Positions 56,746-64,000 of a DNA stretch of 64,000 nt are shown in pieces. The notes under the pieces were generated by a model. It was given only the letters and a program-made list of their open reading frames with translations. It did no database searches and was not told the origin of the DNA. Within the stretch, counting starts at the first letter, position 1; each line of letters opens with the position of its first letter. The stretch is taken from contig NZ_FNHN01000001.1 in NCBI RefSeq assembly GCF_900103525.1, forward strand, positions 436,958-500,957, written 5' to 3'. This DNA is from Bacillus sp. OK048. Its GTDB lineage: Bacteria; Bacillota; Bacilli; Bacillales; Cytobacillaceae. A program made the translations under genes and the position numbers.

Positions 56746-56814
56746 AACTTATTTCCTCCTTTAAATACGTATGTACATAACAATAGCTTAGCCATTGAAC
56801 ACGAAGATTAACCT

Positions 56815-56858
56815 TTAAAAAAAGGTGATAAAGGGTGCTCCCTGTTATCACCTTTTTA
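56815..56858 (-). terminator. Intrinsic terminator between rpsB and tsf
   Basis: A long stem AAAAAGGTGATAA/TTATCACCTTTTT, extended by AGGG/CCCT with an AGCA loop, ends in TTTTTTTAAAGG on the minus strand. It could attenuate tsf relative to rpsB. Confidence 0.88.
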
Positions 56859-56879
56859 TTGTTCATATCATTAAATATG

Positions 56880-56998
56880 TCCAGCTCCATCGCCTAACCC
56901 CTCGAGGTCATAAGCCAATCACTGCAGAAGGCAAAGAGCGCCTTCCACAGTGCTCGTCTTATGCTTGTCGGGGCTAACCAAGGCGATTCCGCTTTTCT
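56880..56998. repeat. Dispersed palindromic repeat, full copy
   Basis: This 119-bp non-coding sequence directly follows the rpsB stop. It folds on itself throughout: CGCC/GGCG outer arms, CCCC/GGGG, CATAAG/CTTATG, CACTG/CAGTG and an inner GAAGGC/GCCTTC. Its two ends recur alone at 32907-32945. From memory, similar sequences with AGCCCCGACAAGCATAAGACG are scattered in many Bacillaceae genomes. The 60-codon frame crossing it is judged spurious. Confidence 0.6.
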
Positions 56999-56999
56999 A

Positions 57000-57716
<717 letters not shown>

Positions 57717-57818
57717 CTATGGTTTCGTTTTCCTCCGCTCGTTTCATTTTTAAACAGCAACTGTATAAACAGCACCGGCTGCTTAAATCAACAAGCGTGT
57801 GTAATAACACCGTTAAAT

Positions 57819-57847
57819 AATATAGCACATGTGAAGATAACAATCAA
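57819..57847 (-). promoter_or_regulatory. SigA-type promoter of rpsB
   Basis: TTGATT and TATATT are separated by 17 bp on the minus strand, and TG occurs just before the -10 region. It directly follows the codY terminator. Confidence 0.7.
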
Positions 57848-57858
57848 GTTTTCCTTTC

Positions 57859-57891
57859 GAAAAAAAAATCCCCAGAAGAGTCCGGGGATTT
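57859..57891 (-). terminator. Intrinsic terminator after codY
   Basis: A stem AATCCCC/GGGGATT enclosing GGA/TCT pairs is followed by TTTTTTTTCG on the minus strand. Confidence 0.85.
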
Positions 57892-57899
57892 CTGTTATA

Positions 57900-58679
57900 T
57901 TAATTCGATCTTAATTTATCAAGTTCAACAAGGAATTTATTGTTTAATACTTTAATATAAGTACCTTTCATTCCAAGAGAACGAGACTCGATAACTCCAG
58001 CACTTTCAAGCTTTCTTAAAGCATTTACGATTACAGAACGAGTAATACCAACACGATCTGCAATTTTTGAAGCAACTAATAAGCCCTCGTGTCCATTTAA
58101 CTCTTCAAAAATATGTTCGATTGCTTCAAGCTCACTGTATGATAATGAACTGATTGCCATTTGAACAACTGCCTTGCTTCTAGCTTCTTCTTCAATTTCT
58201 TCTGACTTTTCACGTAAGATTTCCATACCAACAACGGTTGCACCATACTCTGCAAGAATAAGGTCATCGTCATGGAACTTTTCCTGCAATCTTGCAAGAA
58301 TTAATGTGCCAAGACGTTCCCCGCCACCGATAATTGGAACAATCGTTGTTAACCCTTCACGGAATAATTCTTTATTTTCAACTGGAAATGCAGTATATGC
58401 ACTTTCGATATCAATATTAGATGATGTTTCTTGAATGGCAAACAGACCATTTGTATATTCTTCAGGAAATTGTCTATCTTCCAACATTTTGTACATACGT
58501 TCATTTTCAATTTGTTGATGAACCGCAAAGCCTAATAGCTTTCCACGACGACTGACAACAAAAATATTCGCTTCAATCACTTCGCTTAGAGTCTCTGACA
58601 TTTCCTTAAAGTTTACTGGCTTTCCTGCTGCCTTTTGAAGCAACACATTAATTTTTCTCGTTTTTGTTAGTAAATCCAT
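57900..58679 (-). CDS. codY: GTP-sensing transcriptional pleiotropic repressor CodY
   Basis: CodY senses branched-chain amino acids and GTP and represses many stationary-phase and nitrogen genes. The 259-aa protein has the N-terminal GAF domain (~1-155) and the C-terminal winged helix ([33 protein letters not shown]). The ATG follows AGGAGG. It is the last gene of the hslV-hslU-codY operon. A weak CodY-box-like sequence lies upstream of hslV, which would fit autoregulation. Confidence 0.97.
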   Translation of the reverse strand: MDLLTKTRKINVLLQKAAGKPVNFKEMSETLSEVIEANIFVVSRRGKLLGFAVHQQIENERMYKMLEDRQFPEEYTNGLFAIQETSSNIDIESAYTAFPVENKELFREGLTTIVPIIGGGERLGTLILARLQEKFHDDDLILAEYGATVVGMEILREKSEEIEEEARSKAVVQMAISSLSYSELEAIEHIFEELNGHEGLLVASKIADRVGITRSVIVNALRKLESAGVIESRSLGMKGTYIKVLNNKFLVELDKLRSN

Positions 58680-58736
58680 CTGTTTCTTCCTCCTAATTAA
58701 CTCAGAACCATTATTAAGTTTATTGTTAAATATAAA

Positions 58737-60140
58737 TTATAAGATAAATTGACTTAAGTCTTTATTTTTCGATATTGCTCCAAGCTTATCATCAACATAT
58801 TGTGGAGTAATGGTAATCTTCTCCATTGAAATATCAGGTGCTTCAAATGATAAGTCTTCTAAAAGTTTTTCTAGAATCGTGTGTAGTCTTCTTGCCCCAA
58901 TATTATCTGTATTCTGATTTACTTCAAATGCAATCTCTGCAACTCTACGAATAGCATCGTCAGAAAATTCAATTTGTATACCTTCAGTTTCCAATAATGC
59001 TTGATATTGTTTAATTAACGCATTATCAGGTTCGATAAGAATTCTAAAGAAATCCTCAACGGTTAATTTTGTTAATTCAACTCGAATCGGCAATCGACCT
59101 TGTAATTCAGGTATTAGATCTGATGGTTTTGACATATGAAAAGCACCAGCTGCAATAAATAAAATATAATCCGTTTTAATTGATCCATATTTCGTAACTA
59201 CTGTTGATCCTTCAACGATTGGTAAAATATCACGTTGAACGCCTTCACGTGAAACGTCTGCTGAAGAACCACCTGAATTTTTACTTGCAATTTTGTCAAT
59301 TTCATCAATAAAGATGATACCTGTCTGTTCAGCACGGTAAACCGCTTCCGTTGTAACTTCATCCATATCAATCAATTTCGCTGCTTCTTCATTGGTTAAA
59401 ACTTTTCTCGCTTCACGGACTGTTAATTTACGTTTCTTACGTTTTTTCGGCATAAAATTGCTGAGTGCATCTTGCATGTTCATACCCATTTGTTCCATTC
59501 CGGAGCCTTGCAGCATATCAAACATAGAAGGTGATTGCTCTTCAACTTCAACTGTAACGATTTCTTCTTCTAATTGGCCAAGAGCTAGCTTTTCCTTCAC
59601 AATTTTCCTTTTTTCCGTTATGGAGTAATCTTCTTGATGATTTTCCGGTTCTGATGTTGCATTTCCACCGCCGAAAAACATTTCAAGTGGATTTTTATAA
59701 TTTTGCTGTTTCTTCGCAGATGGAACAAGTAAATCAACCATCCTTGAATTTGCATTTTGCTCTGCTCGTTCCTTCACAGATAACATTCTATCTTCTTTTA
59801 CTAAACGGACAGATGTTTCGACAAGGTCACGAACCATAGATTCAACATCACGACCTACATAACCGACTTCCGTAAATTTAGTCGCCTCTACTTTAACGAA
59901 AGGTGCACCAACAAGTTTTGCAATTCTCCGAGCAATTTCTGTTTTACCAACACCTGTCGGACCAATCATTAAAATATTTTTCGGAATAATTTCTTCACGG
60001 AGTTTTTCGGTTAACAAGCCTCTTCTATACCGATTTCTTAGTGCAACTGCGACTGCCTTTTTTGCATCCTTCTGACCAATAATATATTGATCAAGTCTCT
60101 CAACAATCTGGCGCGGTGTTAGGTTATCTTTATTAGCCAT
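58737..60140 (-). CDS. hslU: ATP-dependent protease ATPase subunit HslU (ClpY)
   Basis: HslU is the AAA+ unfoldase that feeds substrates to HslV. The 467-aa protein has Walker [10 protein letters not shown] near residue 56, an inserted I-domain (~110-240) with a methionine-rich stretch, Walker [10 protein letters not shown] and sensor 2. The C-terminus LSQFIL is the type that docks into HslV. The ATG lies after GGGAGGGG, 16 bp after hslV. Called codX or clpY in B. subtilis. Confidence 0.96.
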   Translation of the reverse strand: MANKDNLTPRQIVERLDQYIIGQKDAKKAVAVALRNRYRRGLLTEKLREEIIPKNILMIGPTGVGKTEIARRIAKLVGAPFVKVEATKFTEVGYVGRDVESMVRDLVETSVRLVKEDRMLSVKERAEQNANSRMVDLLVPSAKKQQNYKNPLEMFFGGGNATSEPENHQEDYSITEKRKIVKEKLALGQLEEEIVTVEVEEQSPSMFDMLQGSGMEQMGMNMQDALSNFMPKKRKKRKLTVREARKVLTNEEAAKLIDMDEVTTEAVYRAEQTGIIFIDEIDKIASKNSGGSSADVSREGVQRDILPIVEGSTVVTKYGSIKTDYILFIAAGAFHMSKPSDLIPELQGRLPIRVELTKLTVEDFFRILIEPDNALIKQYQALLETEGIQIEFSDDAIRRVAEIAFEVNQNTDNIGARRLHTILEKLLEDLSFEAPDISMEKITITPQYVDDKLGAISKNKDLSQFIL

Positions 60141-60156
60141 TGTTAATCCCCTCCCG

Positions 60157-60699
60157 TTAAAGCTCTTCTACGATAATGTTGTGGTTGGTATATACACAAA
60201 TTTCAGCAGCTATTTCTAAAGAAGCCTTTGCGATTTCTTTTGCAGATAGATGTTCACCTGCATATTTCTTTAGAGAACGTCCAGCTGCTAAAGCATAATT
60301 ACCACCTGATCCGATTGCTAGAATTCCATCATCTGGTTCAATGACTTCTCCTGTGCCTGAAACAAGGAGCAAATCTTCTTGATTCATGACAATCAACATT
60401 GCTTCTAGCTTTCTCAGTACTTTATCGCTTCTCCACTGTTTTGCAAGCTCAACAGCTGCTCTTTGGAGGTTTCCGTTATATTCCTCAAGTTTTCCTTCAA
60501 ACATTTCAAAAAGGGTAAATGCATCTGCAACTGATCCGGCAAAACCAGCCAATACTCTTCCATTAAATATCTTTCTAACCTTTTTTGCTGTGTGCTTCAT
60601 CACTACTGCATTACCAAATGTGACTTGGCCATCACCGGACATTGAACATTGACCATTATGATGGATGGCAAATATCGTCGTGGCATGAAATTGGTTCAT
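60157..60699 (-). CDS. hslV: ATP-dependent protease proteolytic subunit HslV (ClpQ)
   Basis: HslV is the proteasome-like peptidase partner of HslU. The 180-aa protein has [38 protein letters not shown] and [14 protein letters not shown]. The N-terminus reads NQFHATTI; B. subtilis CodW has SSFHATTI, whose first serine is the reported nucleophile. That serine is absent here, so the threonine of HATT after processing is the likely nucleophile. The second ATG of ATGATG has the better spacing to AGGAGG. codV/xerC, normally just upstream, is missing. Confidence 0.94.
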   Translation of the reverse strand: MNQFHATTIFAIHHNGQCSMSGDGQVTFGNAVVMKHTAKKVRKIFNGRVLAGFAGSVADAFTLFEMFEGKLEEYNGNLQRAAVELAKQWRSDKVLRKLEAMLIVMNQEDLLLVSGTGEVIEPDDGILAIGSGGNYALAAGRSLKKYAGEHLSAKEIAKASLEIAAEICVYTNHNIIVEEL

Positions 60700-61048
60700 C
60701 ATTAATCCTCCTTATGCATTTTTTCTTGTAAACCTATGTAACAAGAGATTGTCAGAAGTAGACAAGTGCATTACACTAGAATTGTATGAAAAATTTATTC
60801 ATTCATTCCCTTTTAAGTTTGGGCATATATGTTTAATTAATTCCATCAAAACCCCACTTGTTCATCCATGAACAAAGAAAATTTACTAGAGAGCATATTG
60901 GGATTGTCCAATTGTTTATTGTGATTAAGTTTTCTCCATTTGTAAATGGTTATTACTTAACTTTACTAAAACAGTCACATTTATTAATATGTCAACCTCA
61001 CAAAGGCTACTAAAGCGTAACATACTTCCTAATCCCTTGCAATAAATT
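60700..61048. other. Non-coding gap between trmFO and hslV
   Basis: This is 349 bp of AT-rich DNA with stops in all frames. In B. subtilis this position holds codV (xerC), and no remnant was recognised by eye. A TTGACA hexamer near 60987 lacks a matching -10. The hslV promoter must lie in here, but no clear one was found. Confidence 0.5.
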
Positions 61049-62356
61049 TTACAAAACCTTCACAAAGTTCTGAATTGTTTCCAATGCTCTGTTTGCATGT
61101 TGTAAATTGCGTTCTTGTTTCCCTTTAACTTTTTCTGGTAATTCAGGAAAAAGACCAAAATTCGCATTCATCGGTTGAAAGTTCTTTGCGTTTGTCGTTG
61201 TGATATAGCGCGCCATACTGCCAATAGCCGTTTCAATAGGGAATTCCACTAGATCATGTCCTAAAGCAAGCCTAGCTGCATTTATTCCTGCGGCAAGTCC
61301 ACTAGCAGCAGACTCTACATACCCTTCCACACCTGTCATTTGACCTGCAAAAAACAAGTCTTCACGCTCCTTGAATTGATAGGACGCTTTTAAAACTTTG
61401 GGTGAATTGATAAAGGTATTTCGATGCATGACCCCATAACGGACAATCTCGACATTTTCAAGTCCTGGGATTAACCGGAGTACTTCTTTTTGCGGCCCCC
61501 ATTTCAAGTGTGTTTGAAAACCGACAATATTATAAAGTGTTCCCGCAGCATCATCCTGACGAAGTTGAATGACTGCATATGGCCTTTTCCCTGTTTTCGG
61601 ATCTTCTAAACCCACAGGTTTTAATGGGCCGAATAACATTGTCTTTTTCCCTCGTTGAGCCATTACTTCTATTGGCATACAGCCCTCAAAGAAAATTTCT
61701 TTTTCAAATTCTTTTAATGGCACTGTTTCAGCTGTAATAAGTGCCTCATAAAACCGATCAAATTCTTCCTCAGTCATTGGACAATTTAAATAGGCAGCTT
61801 CACCTTTATCATAGCGTGACTTTAGGTAGACTTTATCCATGTCAATACTATCTTTCTCTAGGATAGGTGCTGCCGCATCATAAAAATAGAGATAATCCTC
61901 ACCTGTTAATGATTTCAGATTTGCAGATAGGTCTTCACTTGTTAAGGGTCCTGTTGCAATTACCGTAATACCCTCAGGGATTTCAGTAACTTCTTCGTTA
62001 ATAACTGTTACATTCTCATGGTTCCTAACCATCTCGGTTACTTTGGCTGCAAATTCATGTCGATCTACCGCTAGAGCACCCCCTGCTGGAACAGCACAAG
62101 CATCAGCTGCTGCTATAATAACTGAATCGAGTATTCTCATTTCTTCTTTTAATACTCCTACAGCATTTGTAAGGTTATTGGCTCTTAAGGAATTACTGCA
62201 AACCAATTCAGCAAATTTATCGGTATGGTGGGCAGGTGTTTGTTTAACTGGTCTCATCTCATAAAGTCGGACTTTTACACCACGTTTAGCAATCTGCCAA
62301 GCAGCTTCACTCCCAGCCAAACCTGCACCGATTACATTTATTGTAACATCATTCAT
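61049..62356 (-). CDS. trmFO: Folate- and FAD-dependent tRNA (m5U54) methyltransferase TrmFO
   Basis: TrmFO methylates U54 in tRNA T-loops using methylene-tetrahydrofolate and FADH2. The 435-aa protein has the dinucleotide fold [13 protein letters not shown] at 8-20, the functionally important C53 in LVCSNSLRA, and [12 protein letters not shown] with the second cysteine. The ATG follows AGGAGG. Formerly called gid. It lies 159 bp after topA, the usual order. No terminator was found after it. Confidence 0.96.
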   Translation of the reverse strand: MNDVTINVIGAGLAGSEAAWQIAKRGVKVRLYEMRPVKQTPAHHTDKFAELVCSNSLRANNLTNAVGVLKEEMRILDSVIIAAADACAVPAGGALAVDRHEFAAKVTEMVRNHENVTVINEEVTEIPEGITVIATGPLTSEDLSANLKSLTGEDYLYFYDAAAPILEKDSIDMDKVYLKSRYDKGEAAYLNCPMTEEEFDRFYEALITAETVPLKEFEKEIFFEGCMPIEVMAQRGKKTMLFGPLKPVGLEDPKTGKRPYAVIQLRQDDAAGTLYNIVGFQTHLKWGPQKEVLRLIPGLENVEIVRYGVMHRNTFINSPKVLKASYQFKEREDLFFAGQMTGVEGYVESAASGLAAGINAARLALGHDLVEFPIETAIGSMARYITTTNAKNFQPMNANFGLFPELPEKVKGKQERNLQHANRALETIQNFVKVL

Positions 62357-62479
62357 GTTATACCTCCTGATTTTTTCAAAGAACGAATCAAGTTTTACTT
62401 TTACTATGATTACTTTTCCCTCTTTTTAGCCCAACTTGCATTTTACTATACGATTCGAAAACAAAAAAGTTTTATGATT

Positions 62480-62518
62480 TAAAAAAAAGGGAAAAAGGGA
62501 GAGCTGTGCTCACCCTTA
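62480..62518 (-). terminator. Intrinsic terminator after topA
   Basis: A stem AAGGGTGAGC/GCTCTCCCTT with an ACA loop at the topA stop is followed by TTTCCCTTTTTTTT on the minus strand. Confidence 0.82.
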
Positions 62519-64000
62519 ACTTTGTGGTTCTTCCTTGTAATCACATTCTGTACATTGAACTTGAACACCTTTTTTTAATTTCTTTTCTACTAGTGTACTT
62601 TCACATTTAGGACAGGGTCTTGGTAAGGGTTTATCCCAAGAAATAAAATCACATTCTGGAAACTTGTCACATCCGTAAAAAATTCTTTTTTTCTTACTCT
62701 TACGTTCTATGATACTTCCTTCTTTACATTTTGGACAGGTAACTCCGATTTCTTTGACAATGGCTTTAGTATTCCGGCAATCTGGAAAATTACTGCAAGC
62801 CATGAATTTACCATAACGCCCCATTTTGAAGACCATTGGATTAGAGCACAATTCACAATCTTCCCCAGCCGGCTCATCTTTTATCTCAACCGACTGCATT
62901 TCCTCTTCTGCTTTTGCCAAATGCTTTTCAAATTCTTGATAAAATCCATCGATAATTTCAACCCAAGGTACCTTTCCATCTTCTACATTATCTAAATCCT
63001 GTTCCATTTTGGCGGTAAAATCGATATTAAGAATATCTGGAAAGAATTCGAGCATTAATTCATTACAAATTTCCCCTAACTCAGTGGGAACAAAGCGTTT
63101 ATTATCTAATGCTACATACCCGCGTTTCTGTATGGTATCTAATGTTGGCGCATATGTGGATGGTCTGCCAATGCCTGATTCCTCGAGCGTTCTTACCAAT
63201 CTAGCTTCGGTATACCGTGGCGGCGGCTGCGTAAAATGCTGTTTCGGTTCTATATCTTTTTTGAAAACCTCATCGCCTTCTTTAAGGTCTGGCAGCATTT
63301 TATTCTTTTCGTCCACTTGGTCATCCGTTCCCTCTACATAGATCTTCATAAAACCAGGAAACTTAATCTTTGAGCCATTTGCTCGGAAAAGAACTTTGCC
63401 ATTTTGAAGATCCACACTCATTGTATCCATAACAGCCTGAGCCATTTGACTTGCCAAAAATCTTTCCCAAATTAACTTATAAAGACGAAGTTGATCTCTT
63501 GATAAGTATTGTTTTACACTATTCGGGTCTCGGAATGTACTTGTTGGGCGAATTCCTTCGTGCGCATCTTGTGTATTATTAGATTGTTTTTTTTCTTTAC
63601 GCTCGTCTTCCTTTAGATAGCTCTCACCAAACTCTTTTTGGATATATTCAGCTGCTTCTTTCTGAGCAACTTCTGAAATCCGGGTTGAGTCTGTTCTCAT
63701 GTAAGTGATTAGTCCAACTGTTCCTTCTGCGCCTAACTCCATTCCTTCATAGAGCTGCTGAGCAAGCATCATTGTTTTTCTAGCCCGGAAATTAAGTTTT
63801 CGCGCCGCTTCCTGTTGCAATGAAGATGTAATAAAGGCTGGAGAAGGGTTTCGCTTGCGTTCCTTCTTGGAAACAGAAACGACTTTAAACTTATCTCCCT
63901 CCATTTGCTTCAAAATAGCCTCTACATCTTGTTCAGATTTGAGTTCTACTTTTTCTTTATTCGCTAACGCGTGGAAAGAGGCGCTAAAATGATCTTTTCC
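62516..64000 (-). CDS. topA: DNA topoisomerase I, C-terminal part
   Basis: This type IA topoisomerase relaxes negative supercoils. The frame runs open to the window edge, so about 494 codons are visible and the N-terminal Toprim part (~200 residues) is outside. The active-site tyrosine is in [36 protein letters not shown] follows. The C-terminus carries three zinc ribbons, each with CxxC pairs (CELCSNP, CPKCKEG, CPKCEST). A TTG at 63913 is not the real start, because coding similarity continues upstream ([18 protein letters not shown]). Confidence 0.96.
   Translation of the reverse strand, partial: GKDHFSASFHALANKEKVELKSEQDVEAILKQMEGDKFKVVSVSKKERKRNPSPAFITSSLQQEAARKLNFRARKTMMLAQQLYEGMELGAEGTVGLITYMRTDSTRISEVAQKEAAEYIQKEFGESYLKEDERKEKKQSNNTQDAHEGIRPTSTFRDPNSVKQYLSRDQLRLYKLIWERFLASQMAQAVMDTMSVDLQNGKVLFRANGSKIKFPGFMKIYVEGTDDQVDEKNKMLPDLKEGDEVFKKDIEPKQHFTQPPPRYTEARLVRTLEESGIGRPSTYAPTLDTIQKRGYVALDNKRFVPTELGEICNELMLEFFPDILNIDFTAKMEQDLDNVEDGKVPWVEIIDGFYQEFEKHLAKAEEEMQSVEIKDEPAGEDCELCSNPMVFKMGRYGKFMACSNFPDCRNTKAIVKEIGVTCPKCKEGSIIERKSKKKRIFYGCDKFPECDFISWDKPLPRPCPKCESTLVEKKLKKGVQVQCTECDYKEEPQS

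Noticed and set aside
56708..56890. 60-codon open frame between rpsB and tsf
   Set aside because: It covers the tsf ribosome site, the rpsB terminator and the edge of a dispersed repeat, and overlaps the true tsf start in another frame.
60960..60992. TTGACA hexamer before hslV as a promoter
   Set aside because: No -10 element better than 3 of 6 was found at 16-18 bp, and it lies ~290 bp from the hslV start.

Overview
The window is a stretch of conserved chromosomal core from a low-GC, endospore-forming Bacillaceae bacterium. The gene order follows, in reverse, the well-known Bacillus subtilis segment from topA to miaB. Strong AGGAGG-type ribosome sites, frequent GTG and TTG starts, a C-family DNA polymerase III, CodY, and the sporulation genes spoVS, spoIIIE, dpaAB and ylxY all support this. 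Nothing here fixes the genus. The lack of a flagellar cluster between codY and rpsB argues against the subtilis group itself. All genes lie on the minus strand, so transcription runs from position 64000 towards 1.

Layout in the direction of transcription. (1) 64000-57900: topA (5' end outside the window), trmFO, hslV, hslU, codY. (2) 57704-49912: rpsB, tsf, pyrH, frr, uppS, cdsA, dxr, rasP, covering translation factors, UMP kinase, undecaprenyl-PP and phospholipid synthesis, isoprenoids and site-2 proteolysis. (3) 49766-35356: polC, then the nusA operon rimP-nusA-ylxR-ylxQ-infB-ylxP-rbfA-truB-ribF-rpsO, then pnp. (4) 35242-27448: ylxY, the M16 peptidase mlpA, ymxH, and the dipicolinate and lysine pathway dpaA-dpaB-asd-dapG-dapA. 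(5) 27227-21937: the RNase J gene, tepA, ylzJ, spoIIIE. (6) 21689-16054: a GntR regulator followed by a BMP-type nucleoside ABC importer (lipoprotein, ATPase, two permeases). (7) 15856-10281: ymfF, ymfH, ymfI (EF-P 5-aminopentanol modification), ymfJ, ymfK and the RodZ-like ymfM. (8) 10229-1: pgsA, cinA, recA, rny, ymdB, spoVS, a two-subunit 2-oxoacid:ferredoxin oxidoreductase, and the start of miaB.

Many predicted starts were moved to the codon that follows a good ribosome site and gives the family length (for example recA, rny, spoVS, rnjB, pnp, rpsO, dapA, ymfF). Almost every transcription unit ends in a visible intrinsic terminator. Promoter-like sites could be proposed for recA (with an SOS box), rny, rpsB, spoVS (SigH-like) and dpaA (SigK-like).

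No new protein system is evident. The least ordinary parts are non-coding. Two copies of a ~245 bp MITE-like element lie at 8099-8343 and 54226-54467, with GGCTGTGTTAAA-type terminal inverted repeats and 8-9 bp target duplications; each carries a different hairpin insert. A second palindromic repeat family has a full copy (56880-56998) and a minimal internally deleted one (32907-32945). Also notable are genes missing from their usual places (proS, xerC/codV, fla/che), an RNase J2-position protein with an intact metal site, and an HslV without the N-terminal serine of B. subtilis CodW. No tRNA, rRNA, CRISPR array, prophage or complete insertion sequence was seen.
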